From Tigriopus japonicus (Eukaryota; Arthropoda; Copepoda; Harpacticoida; Harpacticidae): a DNA stretch of 64,000 nt. The stretch lies in assembly GCA_010645155.1 (NCBI GenBank), contig CM021318.1, forward strand, positions 9,224,897 to 9,288,896. Reading direction: 5' to 3'. Below the pieces are notes generated by a model. The model made no database searches and was not told where the DNA came from. It saw nothing but the letters and a program-made list of their open reading frames with translations. How positions within the stretch are numbered: the first letter of the stretch is position 1; every line of letters starts with the position of its first letter. Shown piece after piece: positions 34,796-46,739 of the stretch. Made by a program: the position numbers and the translations under genes.

Positions 34796-35807
34796 TTGTA
34801 ATTGAAGAGTTTTTAATGTTGTCTGTTTCATGCTTTTATTCGTTTCATTAAAACCTAAACAAATTTGTTATTCAAAATAATCAACGTTTTTTTATTCGTA
34901 GGTTTACTTTTTGAAATTACACTTTTCTTCCTAGTTGCCATCATAAAACATTGCTTTGAAGCCCTAAAAACCGCCATTTTCTAAAAAAAACTATAATTAC
35001 AATTGTAATTATAGTGCTCTAAGTCTTTTCAATAATTGTATACGCCATCCTAATCTTCGTTTTGTTGTTGAAAAAGGAATTTGAACATTAAACATTTGGA
35101 TTGTACGTTCTCATTGGCTCCCAAATCGACCTTAGCACTATTGAGATAATGAGAATCGAATGCTTTTGGCCTCATTCCTGCCACTTCCAGACCTAAGACA
35201 TTGCGAAAGTTGCCGAAATTTCAGAGGTATTTTTGGTCTTGTTTTGTACGCGAAAACATTACCTTTCAAAGATATGAAATGTTCAATGTTTGATTCAGTC
35301 CAGATTTGTTTAAAAAGGCCGTTTTTACGTTTCTTTGTGGATGTTTCTTGTTACAAAACACAGCGTCAACCTGTCTTTTAGAAATTAGACGTTGTTCCAA
35401 AACCGCGTCATTCAATATGCAGCATCAACAATTTAACAAAACAAAGAACAGTGACAGAAAAATACCAAATTCTTTTGCAATTTGTTTTTTTTCTCTTTCG
35501 GTCAGGTAAAAAATAAGCTCTTTTTGCCTAAAGCCAGATTTGCATGTATCTAGCTAAACAGTAAATGCTTGCGTTATGAAACTTTGACGCTTGATGATAC
35601 TCCGTTCAGTCAATATTAGATTCCAGAGTAAGCAAAATCTGTAATTTCAAACTTGTTTCATCGGTGTCCTCAGAACAGATTACACACTTATCAACACTTC
35701 ATAAATGATGATTGTCTTATCCCCGACGACGTCATGATGTAGCACGTTCTTGAGATAAAAATAATCGATATCAGAGCTTTTTTCATGATTCTAGGCAATC
35801 CATCACG
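34796..35807. other. Upstream flank of the adhesion GPCR, no gene seen
   Basis: AT-rich, without a coding exon. It includes a small palindrome, CTATAATTACAATTGTAATTATAG (split here as CTATAATTAC and GTAATTATAG around AATT), at about 34990-35013. It probably contains the promoter and 5' UTR of the receptor gene that starts at 35808. Confidence 0.35.
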
Positions 35808-38800
35808 ATGGATAGAACATCCATTCTTGGCCTGCTTTTTCTAATTTCGAACGGTAAGTCATCATTGAGAAAACTTGAGCAATCGAAATATTAAAATCAA
35901 ATAATCCACCCTTTCAGTTGGCTGCGGTAACTACTTGAAATGTCCTGAGAATCCATGCCAAAACAAGGGTCAATGCATTGTGATGTCCCAATCTCCCTCG
36001 CCATTTGTCCTGAATTCAAACAAAATTCAAACTCAAGCCTTCTTCCACTCGCCTGAAGCCATGGATTGGTATCAAAGCAAAGCATTTTGCCAGACGAACC
36101 ATGCAAGTCTATTCGATCCGGAGAAAACCTCGTTCAATATGGAGGGAGCTCAGAAATACATGCAAATTGGCAACCTCGACATCCCGGAACAAGTGGACGG
36201 ATATTGGTTGGCCAATTTGATCGACATGAAATGTGAAGTGATCTTCAAAGACACCTTTGAGCTTGCCCTCGTTCCATGCACTCTCGAGGGCTTTTTCGTT
36301 CCTCTTTGCATCCTGGAACGTACTCCACCCGAACCTGACACCAAAGAAGACCAATTCATCTACACGTGTCAATGCCAAAACGGCTTTGGTTTCCAGAATT
36401 GCAAGAATACGTCCTCTGGAACTGACGGATCAGTTTATCCTGGCAAAACGTTCTGTCAGGTCCAAAAAGGGTCTGCCTCCGAAAGCTCCTTCACCCTGAA
36501 TGCCGATTCTCCCGATAAAGTCATCATTATTGACCATGTCGCTTATGGTCGTCCTTTCTACATGAATCAGTCTTTGACCGGAGCAGCGTCATATACTTGC
36601 AGAAGTACTAGCTACGCTCAAAATTCCAATGAATATTGTGTAGCTTCGCAATCCTTGGCAGCCATGATCTATTGGTGTCAAGGGAAAAATCGCTGCGAAA
36701 TCAACTCCACCTTGTTCCAAGAGAGCACCAAATATAAGGAGTATTTCATTCTGGAACAACTCACCAGCAGCATTGAAGAGGCTCAAGAAGGTTGCGAATA
36801 CAATTTTGGAGTCCTGGCCAATCCCTACAGCTTTGAAGATATAGAGGCCATCGATCATGCCGCATTGAACTCTCCGGTATGGTTGGACGTGAGAGCTTTT
36901 TCTTCGTCAAAGGATTCGTTTGTGAGCGATCAGTGCTTACTTTTGGGACCGGAGGTGGGTCAAACTTTGATTTCATCCACCTGATGGAGTTAGTGATCAC
37001 AATTGACGAGTTTATCATTTTTAATTTTAGAAACAAATTGTGCAATCACCCTGCCAAGGACTCGAGGTTGGTTACCCGGTGCTTTGTGAAGCCTCATTTG
37101 GCTTTCAGGCCGTTCGAACCACTGGCAGAATCTCGGACGAGTCAAAAGTGAATCCTGAAGACATCACGTGTCTCAAAAGTCTGCAAGATAGAATCATCGA
37201 ATACCGCTATCACACGGAAGATGACTTTAACAAGAAATTGGTGTCATGCCCCATGGCTGTAGACTATCGCCGAGGTAGGGATTCATAAATCAATGCCTAA
37301 TTAAAATTGTCATCGAGACTGAATCTTTCTTTTCAGGGGACACTTGTTACAAGAAAACGGGCCTGATGTCTTGGAAAGAGGCTCGAAGGCAATGCTGGAA
37401 ATGGGGAGGAGATCTAGCCTTCATCCTTTCCAATAGAACTGATGTCGAAGAGTGCATGCAACCTACTTTCATCGCAGACAAAGAAGAGGTTAGTTTAGAA
37501 GGCCAGGGTTCCATCATTTTTTATTCATTCCGGCTCTAAAACTGTATATTGCAGCTTTGGATGGCCAGTGATGTGCCTTGTCCAGTGGGTGGAACTAGAT
37601 GTCCGATCACGTTCTCTGACCCAATTTTTGAAGAGGGAACTTACGATCAATCCAATGATATTTGCTTTCCGGATATCGACATCGACTTTGGTTGTGATTC
37701 AAATGGTGGGAATTGCGGCAAACTTCGACGAGGTCTGTGTGCTTTGGCACCTACCAATGAACCCAGAGCATACCTCCCAATAGCCAAAAACTGTGAACCC
37801 AAAAAACCGGGCGATCCTGGTTGGCCCTATCCCAACTATATTTGGACTTTAGGGGCAAATCCGGGTCAAACTGTTGGCCAAGTAGGAATCAAAGTAATCA
37901 TACATTGGCTTCTTTCCTATTTATTTACGTTTTCATTTCCAGGCTTGTCCCGAGGGCCAAAATGGGCTAGCTTTTTGGAAATGTGGTGAGGACGGTGATT
38001 GGATTGGTCTGCCGAACATGAGCAATTGCACACGCTTGGAAATCGACGACATTCTTAATGATCTTGACGATGAAACGAGTGTGCCATCGGATGTTATAGG
38101 AAACTTCTTTAACAATGTGTCTTCTGGTGAAGAGTTGGCGTCAGGAGACGTAGATAAAGTTTTAACCGTTCTGGACAAGGCCATCAAGGTAAGCCCAAAG
38201 TTCAAAATGCCGTCCGTTTTAATTGCAAAAAAGAAACGCTTCATATCCTGTGAATGTAGGTCCAAGTTGATCGGATTGAGGATCAGGAAGACCCTGAAGC
38301 TTATGCAGATTCGTTTACGAAACAAGGCGTGAACCTCTTGGATGACGTCTTAAGGAGACAAACTGTGTGGTTGGGATTGGCAGATCAGGACAAGCGCAAA
38401 TCACTTACCACAATCCAAAACAATTTAGATGAAATCACTCAGAGCATTATGAAATACTCCAAATCTAAAAATCACGTGTATTCACCGCTAAATAAAGGTA
38501 AGACATTGGGCAATCTAATATTTTCCACTCACAAAATCCCTTCATAATAAACAGTGACAGAGGGTCAAAAGTATCTGAAAAGGAGCAAAATCTTTCAAGA
38601 AGACCCAAGTCGGACACTTGTGGGCAAATTCCAGAAAAATGAAAAAGAACCTTTTTGTCCATTCATTTTAGCTTTTCTACGGTTTTACTAGAATCTATGT
38701 AACTCTTCTAGAAAAGAACATAACCAATGGAATCGGAATTTGTGTTAAAAAAATTCTCAGGCAAAGAATTTCTAACTCAAAAGGGGTCAAAAGTTATCTC

Positions 38801-41800
38801 TGGATTTGAGTATATTCCTTAAATTGGAGAACACTAAAGAGCAATCAATATCTCTTCAATTCTTGCAATTTCTCACGTTTTGATGCTTTTAGCTGTTGAG
38901 GTCAAAATTTCACGGGAAATTAAACTTTCCGATGGCGATTCGTACCAAAGTGGAAAATCCAAAATAACAGTGTCTGGACGAGGCAATGATGAGATTAGCA
39001 TCAGTTTCCACAGTTTCCCAACTTTTGGCTGCATTCTAAACGGCCAAGAAGATTGCAATACGTAAGTTATAGTACAAAAATCACTCAACTTCCATTTTTC
39101 GGTCGGAGGGTCCTTTTCGCATTTTTTCATCTTTTAGAATCGAGAGTATGGATGAAACGGATGAAGTTATTGCGACAGATCTCGTGAATTCTGTGGTCTT
39201 GGGAGCCACTTTGTATAAAGAGGGTCAACGGATAAAGTTCGATGACAAAATGCTTGACGTGAATCTAACATTTTCCTACAATTTTCAAGGAGACAAATAC
39301 AATCTATCAGGTAAGATTTACTGTCCATAACAAAGCACTAACTGGACCAGTTGTATAAACTTGTATTGTATATGTATGCGATTTTTACAGAGCCAATGTG
39401 TGGTTATTGGAATGGTTCTGAATGGTCAGAGGATGGCTGTGAACTTGTGGAATCGGGTGACCAATTCAGCGTGTGCTATTGCAATCATTTGACCAATTTC
39501 GGCGTTATCCTGGATATCAATGGAAATCTCGAGGGTCAGGTAGGGCCTTCAGACCAATCTTGAAATTTCATGTTCCAGTCCAAGTTAGTCGATCGTTTCA
39601 CGTTCTTGAGAATGGGCTCCAAATTCAGGGGAGGCTTCGTCTTTGGTCCTGATACTCCGCGATTTCGGTCCACGTTCTGTCGGAACAACTTGAGCTTAAT
39701 CTGATCGCAAACATGAACGAGATCTGCCCCCGAGAAACCATCCGTCTTTTCCAAAAGTGTCCTCACATCCACCTTGAAACTGACGTTATGAAACTGGCTT
39801 AAGATGATTTGTTCTCTCTCCGATTGGTTGGGTAATGGAACCTCGAGGATGCGAATAAATCTTCGTAGAAATCCGGGATCCAAACTCCATGGCATATTGG
39901 TGGCAGCAATGAAGATCACTTGCCTCTGATCCAAATGCAGACCGTCCAATTGCACTAATAACTCAGATTTGGACCTGAAGAAAAATGATTCAAATCAAGC
40001 CAGACCTTTTTTCGTCCAAGTGGGTGGGTGGATCAATTAGGTGGTTACCTCTTCGAGGCCTCGTGCTCTCCGTTGACCAATCTGTTCCCCAAAATGCTCT
40101 CGGCCTCGTCAAGAAAGACAATGGACGGAGCATTGTGTCTGGCCACTTCGAACACAATGGAGATCAGTTTCTCCGAGTCTCCTCTCCACTTGCTCACCAA
40201 GGAACTGGAACTCAAGTTCATAAAGTGGAACTTGGCTCTCGAAGCCAGACATTTGACCAGAGAGGTCTTGCCAGTTCCTGGAAAATTAACTTCTAGGCTA
40301 AAATTGGCCCTTAGCGAGGTCGAGATATTTTCAGGTTCACCCAGTTTCACCCAAAATTTCTGCAAAACAGTGGAAAGGTAGTATTGTGCAGTTCAATATT
40401 TCTCCGTGGCGTTAGAGCTTATTGTTATTAATTTGGATTCAGTATAGATGATTGTGTGTGTAAAGTAAATCAATTTTTAGGTTTTCAATCTTTGTTTTAA
40501 GTCAATTTATATGAGACAACTCGTGATTACTGATTAGTGTTAGACCCAATGGGCCAATATTCAAGACCGAAACTTTCGGCTGAAAGACACTTTAGCTGAA
40601 ATTGACCGATGTTGACTAAACACCATTGAAGCTCTACAATTTTGTGTTGAATGGATTTTTTTTTGGATTTTTCATGGAATAAAAGAAGGCAGTATTTAAA
40701 TTCCAAATCGGAAGTGTCACGGGTTCACGGATTTTTTTTCACAAAATGTGAAAGTCTGAAGCTAGAAATAAGTTACAGAGAAAAACCAAACAAACTGGAA
40801 CAATAAGATAGAATGAACGAGGTTCAGTACCTGGAGGTCCAGCCAAAAGAATGGATTTCGTTCCATGTTGCAAACCACAATTGGAGAAAAGTTGAGGGTG
40901 TTCCATCGGCAAAATAACTAGTTCTTCTAGGGCCAATTTGGTCTCCTCATGTCCTATAATTTGGTCCCAATTCGTCCGTTGAAGCTGAGTCTGTGGAACC
41001 ATCTGTTTTACAATTTGACCAACTAGTTCTTTCGTGTCGGAATTGGAGAGCAGATGCTTTGGAACATTCAAGTTATTGGAAGTCATGGAATCGTCAAGTA
41101 GATTCAAATGATTTTCATTCACATCCCTATTTTTGGGAACAGTTTTGTTCAAGAGTGCCTCATTAACCTGTTTCTTGCAAAATTTGGGTCGGCGATGGAA
41201 CCTCATCTAGAAAAATAATGAAGTGCAGATGATCGTTAAGAAATAAAACGGCACAACTACCTCGAGCCTGATGACGTAAAATTCTAATCATATCAATTTT
41301 GTAAACAATATTTGTGCTCCTTGACTTCGATCACAAGTGAAATTCCGTCCTAAACGAGCAAATATGTCCGATTTAAGAACGGTTTCTATGTATTCAGAAA
41401 GTGACAACGAAGTGTTTCGTTTCTTTTGAAACACTCGGTAAATTATCCATCCCATTTAATTTGTCTCAAGTTTTCCCACCACTGTACTCACGTGGTAATA
41501 TCCCAAAAATTCCATGAATATCAGAGGCAAATCAATGTTATCACACGGTTGGAACTCGCTCAAGTTCCATTGGAGCTCCTCATTCATCATTTGGGCACTT
41601 TCACACAAACCTTCTTCCATTAGGTGATGATAGACCAGGACAAGGATCTCTCGCCTCAATTTTTCATGATTTCGCTTTTGAGTTTCTCGACTAATTCCCG
41701 TTGTTTCTGACATCTTGAAAGGGCCTGATTTGGTCCCAGGTTTGCAAAAGAGAGGCAGAAAGCTCGTTCCTTCTTGTTAAATCAATAAAGCCTCCACGAT

Positions 41801-43601
41801 GGTGGAAGAAAGGAGCGGAACTTTCAGATTCCTTGTTATTGTGTTCCAGGTGGTTTTGAATTATGTGCTAACGTGGATCACCATCGTGGGATGTAGTGCT
41901 TCCATCATCAGTCTAGTCATTTGTATCGTCATCTTTCTCACCGTCCCAGGTAGGCACTTTCAATCACCGTGCGCACAATCCCTAAAATGAATGTACTGAA
42001 ATCACTGAATAATCTAGGACTCCGAGGTGAAAGGACCACAATCCACGTGAATCTTTGCTTCTGTCTTCTCCTGGCTGAGATCCTACTTCTCTCGGGTTTG
42101 GACGCCACGGGAAATGCTGGTGTGTGCGGAACCATTGCGGGTTTTCTTCACTTCCTCTTCTTGGCAGCTTTTGCCTGGATGTTTGTGGAAGGGGTTCATG
42201 TGTATTTTATGCTCGTCAAGGTAAGGAAGGCCAGTGGGCAAACTATGAATAAACAAAGTCTCTTACCAAGTCGGAAAATAACTCTTGGGACACGCGTCCC
42301 CACTAGATGTTAAGAGAGTGGTACTTACGCCAACTTGCATTTATTGTAGGTGTTCACTTTGGAAAAATCGCCCGTTTGGATTTATTACATTGTGGGTTAT
42401 GGCACTCCAGCGTTCATTGTCGTTCTTAGTGTCATCATTGTGGAATCCACTGGAACTCATGGTTATGGAACGGAACTTCAGTGAGTTAGCCACACACAAG
42501 TTTCTCGTTTAATGACCTATTTAAGAATGGAGAGAAAACCTGCCTTTGCAGCTGTTGGTTGGATCATCGGAATGGCCTTATTTGGGCCTTTGCTGGGCCA
42601 GTGATTGTTATCTTGGTGGCAAATACCACCATGTTTGTGACTGCAATGTCTATTGCTTATCGTTCACTGAGTTCCAGATCCACATTGGCACCCGCTTCGT
42701 CCACAACGGGCGAGGATAAGTCCAAATTCAATCGCAAAAATCTAACCTTGGCCAAAGGTAAGACGGACCTTTTTTTCCATGCAACCAAAAAAGGCATTGT
42801 TTATTTACTTTCTAGGGTCCTTCTCATTACTGTGCATCCTGGGTCTCACATGGATCTGTGGATTCTTCTATTTTGCCAACGGAGCCCAGTGGCTCTCGGT
42901 GGTTTTTGCTCTTTTGAACTCGTTTCAGGGCGTGTTCATTCTCATATTTCATGTAGTTCTCAACGAAAAAGCTCGTAAGGACGTATCCTCACATTACCAA
43001 AGCACAATCAACTCCGTCAGTGTAAGGATATCATCAAATCGTGGCTAATATTAGTTTGCCAAAACAGTGATTCAATTTCATCTTTGAGTAGGGTTTGGTG
43101 AACTTTGATAAATTGGATCGGACGTTCAGAGATTATTCGGTTAGTGATGCGTCTCAAGGCAATGTCAACAAAGCTGCGGCGAAGCGAAGGCTCTCCAAGG
43201 TTATCAGTATCAGTGATATAACTGAATCATCATTTATAAGGAACTCCCAAGCATCAGCCACATCATCTTCATCAGCCCCCAATGACGGCGGGCCTGACAA
43301 CGAGGGATCCTCAAGTCAAGAAGGAGCAACAAATTCAGGTACGCATTATAATGGAGTGGTTGTGGTCAACTTCCCCTCTCCTTCTCTCTCTCTCTATTGT
43401 TTTGGTAAGAACTACTCAATTATGCAAATGGCCATTGCCACACAAATGCACACAATTGAAAGGGAGACTCGGGATGGACATGGCTTCTTTGACGTTTCTG
43501 GTTCTAAAACAAGTTGGTCATTTCTTTTATTTCCAGAAAACAGATCAAAAGACAAGAAACTCAGCCATTTCAAGGGAGGTGAAACCACCATAACAGTTTG
43601 A
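35808..43601 (+). CDS. Adhesion GPCR, latrophilin-like 7TM with lectin-rich ectodomain, 1312 aa, 17 exons
   Basis: Exons: 35808-35853, 35918-36954, 37031-37274, 37337-37488, 37555-37881, 37943-38188, 38260-38497, 38893-39061, 39138-39310, 39391-39539, 41850-41949, 42018-42220, 42350-42480, 42552-42757, 42816-43021, 43092-43338, 43537-43601. All are GT-AG and phases agree to 1313 codons. There is a signal peptide at 1-16. An EGF-like unit (CPENPCQNKGQC at 24-35, CQCQNGFGFQNC at 166-177) has a C-type-lectin-like region (about 58-147) between its halves. Next come a SUEL-like lectin domain (about 191-286, YGR, CQGKNRCEI), lectin-like regions two (about 290-385) and three (about 443-560, MSWKEARRQC, GGDLAFI), an HRM (603-632) and a GAIN domain. 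The GPS is CYCNHLTNFG, with self-cleavage expected at L911|T912. Seven TM helices follow (GYGTPAFIV, CWLD, LIWAF, GLTWICGFF). Intron 10 (2.3 kb) holds KATNAL2 on the other strand. The ligand is unknown. Confidence 0.9.
39536..41713 (-). CDS. KATNAL2: Katanin-like AAA ATPase KATNAL2, 421 aa, four exons
   Basis: Microtubule-severing AAA ATPase of the katanin p60 group, acting on cilia and spindle microtubules. Minus-strand exons are 41713-41492, 41206-40831, 40277-40049 and 39974-39536, phases 0, 1 and 2, total 422 codons. An N-terminal LisH motif (about 17-49; ILVLVYHHLMEEG) and CDNIDLPLIFMEF match KATNAL2 and not KATNA1/KATNAL1. The linker is short and basic. The AAA module has Walker A GPPGTGKT (197-204, assembled across an intron), SKWRGDSEK, Walker B VFLDEAES (D256, E257), sensor AATN (299-302) and arginine residues R313/R314. 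It is about 115 residues shorter than the human protein, mostly in the linker. The whole gene lies in intron 10 of the adhesion GPCR. The stop codon and the last base before it overlap the end of the receptor's GPS exon by 4 bases on the opposite strand. Confidence 0.93.
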
Positions 43602-46600
43602 GGCTGTTCTCCACGGGCTCATTTGATGTTGGGGGGCCAAATCTTGATACCAAAGGCACGAACCTACTTGCAACGAAGGGTGCAAAAGTTAATGTTTGTC
43701 AAAAAAGAAAAACGCCACTAAAGAAATAGAAATAAAGATATTCACCCAGTTTCAGACTCTGTTGTAAAAAATATTTTGGGACTTGTTAGTTTTAAGACAG
43801 ATCGACATTTTGTATTAACCTTACATCATTCACCTAACAACCCCATTTGTTTTCATAATAAACTGAAGCGATTCCGTACTTCAGATATTGCAGGTAAATC
43901 TGCAACCCCTTGTAGCTCGTCGTTATTGACCGTTTTATTTGCATAAGACAAATAAGCGCAAGCAAAAATGGGGTCGATCAATCAATGCCTAATTTCGCTC
44001 GAGGATAATAATCTTTCCGCGAGTCATTAACAACGTAATTGTTTTGATTTCATTGTGATGAATCCCTCCCCTCTTCGACCTTTTGTTACATGGCTAGGAA
44101 TTTGGCATCACTATAATGCAATGCCAATGATTGTGGAAGTTGGTAATACCTCCTTGGCAGATATTCTGCATATCAGGAAACAAATTGGACCATTGCTCTT
44201 GCTCTGGTTCCTCCATCGTCTTGAATAAATAAACCATCATTGGCGAAATGAAAAAGGAGAGCAAATAAAGGCCAATGGATGGAAAAACAATATCACTTGC
44301 CCAAGAAGACCTTGGAACCTCGTCCAGAATGAGAATGAGTTTTCCATCAGCAGTGTTATCCCTTATACCCCCCCCCCTTACAACTGAGCTCATTCTTAAA
44401 CCCGATACTTTAATTTCGTTTTGGCCTTGGATGTCAGGCCTTCTGGGATGGAACTTGAAACTCGGTTCTGAAATCGTTCCTGTGGTTGTAACCGAATTCA
44501 AGGTTTCAGTGGGATTCATTTTGAAATTAATCTGACCCTTGCAGGGAAGGTTGACATTCCCGGGATAGACCCAAATGGATAACTGATGCAATTTGCTCAA
44601 ATTGTATGCTCGAACTAATGTTTATTAGTGGGGCTACAAACGTACTTGTTCTGTGAGCAAAGCATTTGTTTTCATTTTAAAAAAAATCTGTCTCGTTCAA
44701 GGAAGACTTGGAATGTAAGCTTTTCAGCTTGAATTTCTATGTTGCCGTGATGCTGAGATGCATGAAGAAGTACTTCTTACTTCTTTTCGATTAAACATCA
44801 AATAGCTATTCAACTTTGTACAAGAGAACCTATTGGTCTTTAGTTAAGAGACAATAGAATGATCAATGTTACTATGTTGACTAGATACTTGATTGTGTGG
44901 AAGCGTGTCTCTAAAACAACTAAGCTTGAATGCCTTCAAAGCACCCAAAGATTGGGCTGCACATTTTGAGATTAAAGAGGAGCTTTCAAGTCCTTCAGGT
45001 GAACTGAACTAGCGGATACATAACTCTTTTAGCTTTGGCTGGCTGGGTGTCATCCTGACGGAGTTTGTCAATTTCCGTTCCATCTTGACAGACTTGACAT
45101 AGTACCGCATATGGAACACCATTACCTTCGTGTATGGAACAACATTATTTACATTACAAGCAGGGCCTTCTTTTCCTTTTCATCCTCAGCTTCTGAAAGT
45201 TTCGTCCAAGAACGATTTCCGCGTTCCAAGGGGAGAAAAAGTACGGGTTGTGGAAATAAAGTGCTATTTGTATACCTGCGAGGGGTGAGAAAAGTATGAG
45301 ATTGTTGCAAAGGAAAAAGTTGCTCAATTAGTCTTAGGGAACAAATCTTCGTTTCGTTCGTCTCAACTTGGTTGATGAGAATGGTTCTGAGAGGGATTAA
45401 GGAGCAACACACGGATGATTGGAAATTGGGACCACTCAAGGCTTCTTTTTGCATCACCTTCGATGACACGCATATGGCGTTGACATTTTGATTACAAAGG
45501 ATCATAAACCCGTAGACAGAGCCTTGAGCAAAAATATAGTCTTGTCTGGAGCCCCTATACATGTAGTTTAGAGCCCTGTCTTCAAATTACCAAGTAGAGT
45601 GAAAGACATGAGTCAGAAATACAACTACTGTACAAATAACAGCAAGTTAAAGAGTTGAAATTTTATGATTCTATTGCACTCATAAAATCTTTAAAATGCC
45701 GAAAACTTGGATTGCTTCTCATGCATACAAAGATCATGAGACACTTTGCAAAGGGGCAATTATGACCCTAATTTAGGTGAATGTCTCAGGAAACACTTTT
45801 ACGATTTCTCCCGCCTTGGTCGTTCCACATCAACCTTGTCATGGGCATTTCTCGCTTCCATCCTCGGTTGACCGAAAGATCCCTTCACGCGAGAACAATC
45901 CCTCTAAACGCGGAAACCTGTTCCATCTAATTTGGAAACGGAACACAGTTCTCCTTGAAGCGAGGAAGTGAGGAGAGGAGCAGCCGTGACATCGCCGTTG
46001 GGAACTCAATCTCTCAATCAAAATAAGTGATTTTCGTCGTCGTGGTCGTCTTCGCCAACCAAGGAACTACATGTTCCAGGGTGAATTTTCTCGGTTCCAC
46101 TTGACTTGTTCTCAGTTGAGCCCAACGGGTGAATGTCTCACAGCTCAGTTGCTCAAGTTGGTAGAGGCTCTCCCCACACGCAGAAGATTAATTACACTCT
46201 TTAGTTGCGACATTGTGATGGTGGTGAGATCCCTCCGACTCTTCTCCACATGTGGGTCTCGTTCCAAGTGGTCTGTCTCTCCCTTAAGAAGATCAATTTG
46301 AAAGATTTAAAGAAAAATGTGATGGTTTTTGACGTCGTCTCTCTCATTCATTTCACGGTCGAGTGGAGCTAGAGACAACCAACCAGAGAAACTATTCATC
46401 TATTTCGACAAGACGCCAGCTTGAATCGTCCAGTCAAGGCAGTATCTCTATAGAAAGGTCTCTTTGGGGGAACAAGGAGGGTGTGATTCCCCTCCATTTG
46501 GCGCTCTAATTCCATTCTCTCTCAAGAGTGAATGTGGCAATTTTACTCAATTTACTCTCTTGTCTCTGATGTGGCTGGGAAGTGGACGAGCAAGAAAGCA

Positions 46601-46739
46601 TTGGGATCCTTGAAAATGTGAGTGCGTGAATCCCGACATTGTTCTAGTTCGTACATGCTCCTCCTGGTTTGAGATGGTCATAAATTTCCATGGAGCATGA
46701 CAAGGATTGACCATTGATCAAGTTGAGAAACGGATCGGC
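43602..46739. other. Intergenic region with one doubtful minus-strand ORF
   Basis: Between the receptor and the innexin gene. No gene can be supported with confidence. The stretch 46000-46700 contains short CT-rich runs and probably the 5' UTR or promoter of the innexin. A minus-strand ORF at 44094-44600 is listed separately. Confidence 0.35.
44094..44555 (-). CDS. Doubtful hypothetical ORF with one hydrophobic segment
   Basis: Minus-strand open frame, extendable to 44600 without an ATG. I give the part near the first Met (KMNPTETL); the exact start is uncertain. It contains one 20-residue hydrophobic stretch (IVFPSIGLYLLSFFISPMMV), followed by EEPEQEQW. A homopolymer GGG run lies inside the frame. 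I see no upstream exon with a signal sequence and recognise no family. It may be an exon of an unseen gene or chance. Confidence 0.2.
   Translation of the reverse strand, partial: VNLPCKGQINFKMNPTETLNSVTTTGTISEPSFKFHPRRPDIQGQNEIKVSGLRMSSVVRGGGIRDNTADGKLILILDEVPRSSWASDIVFPSIGLYLLSFFISPMMVYLFKTMEEPEQEQWSNLFPDMQNICQGGITNFHNHWHCIIVMPNS

Noticed and set aside
40045..40381. Plus-strand ORFs in the receptor's intron 10
   Set aside because: Antisense shadows of the KATNAL2 AAA exons.
45149..45562. Minus-strand ATG ORF of 137 codons
   Set aside because: No recognised domain and no signal or membrane segment. The length is unremarkable for a chance ORF here.
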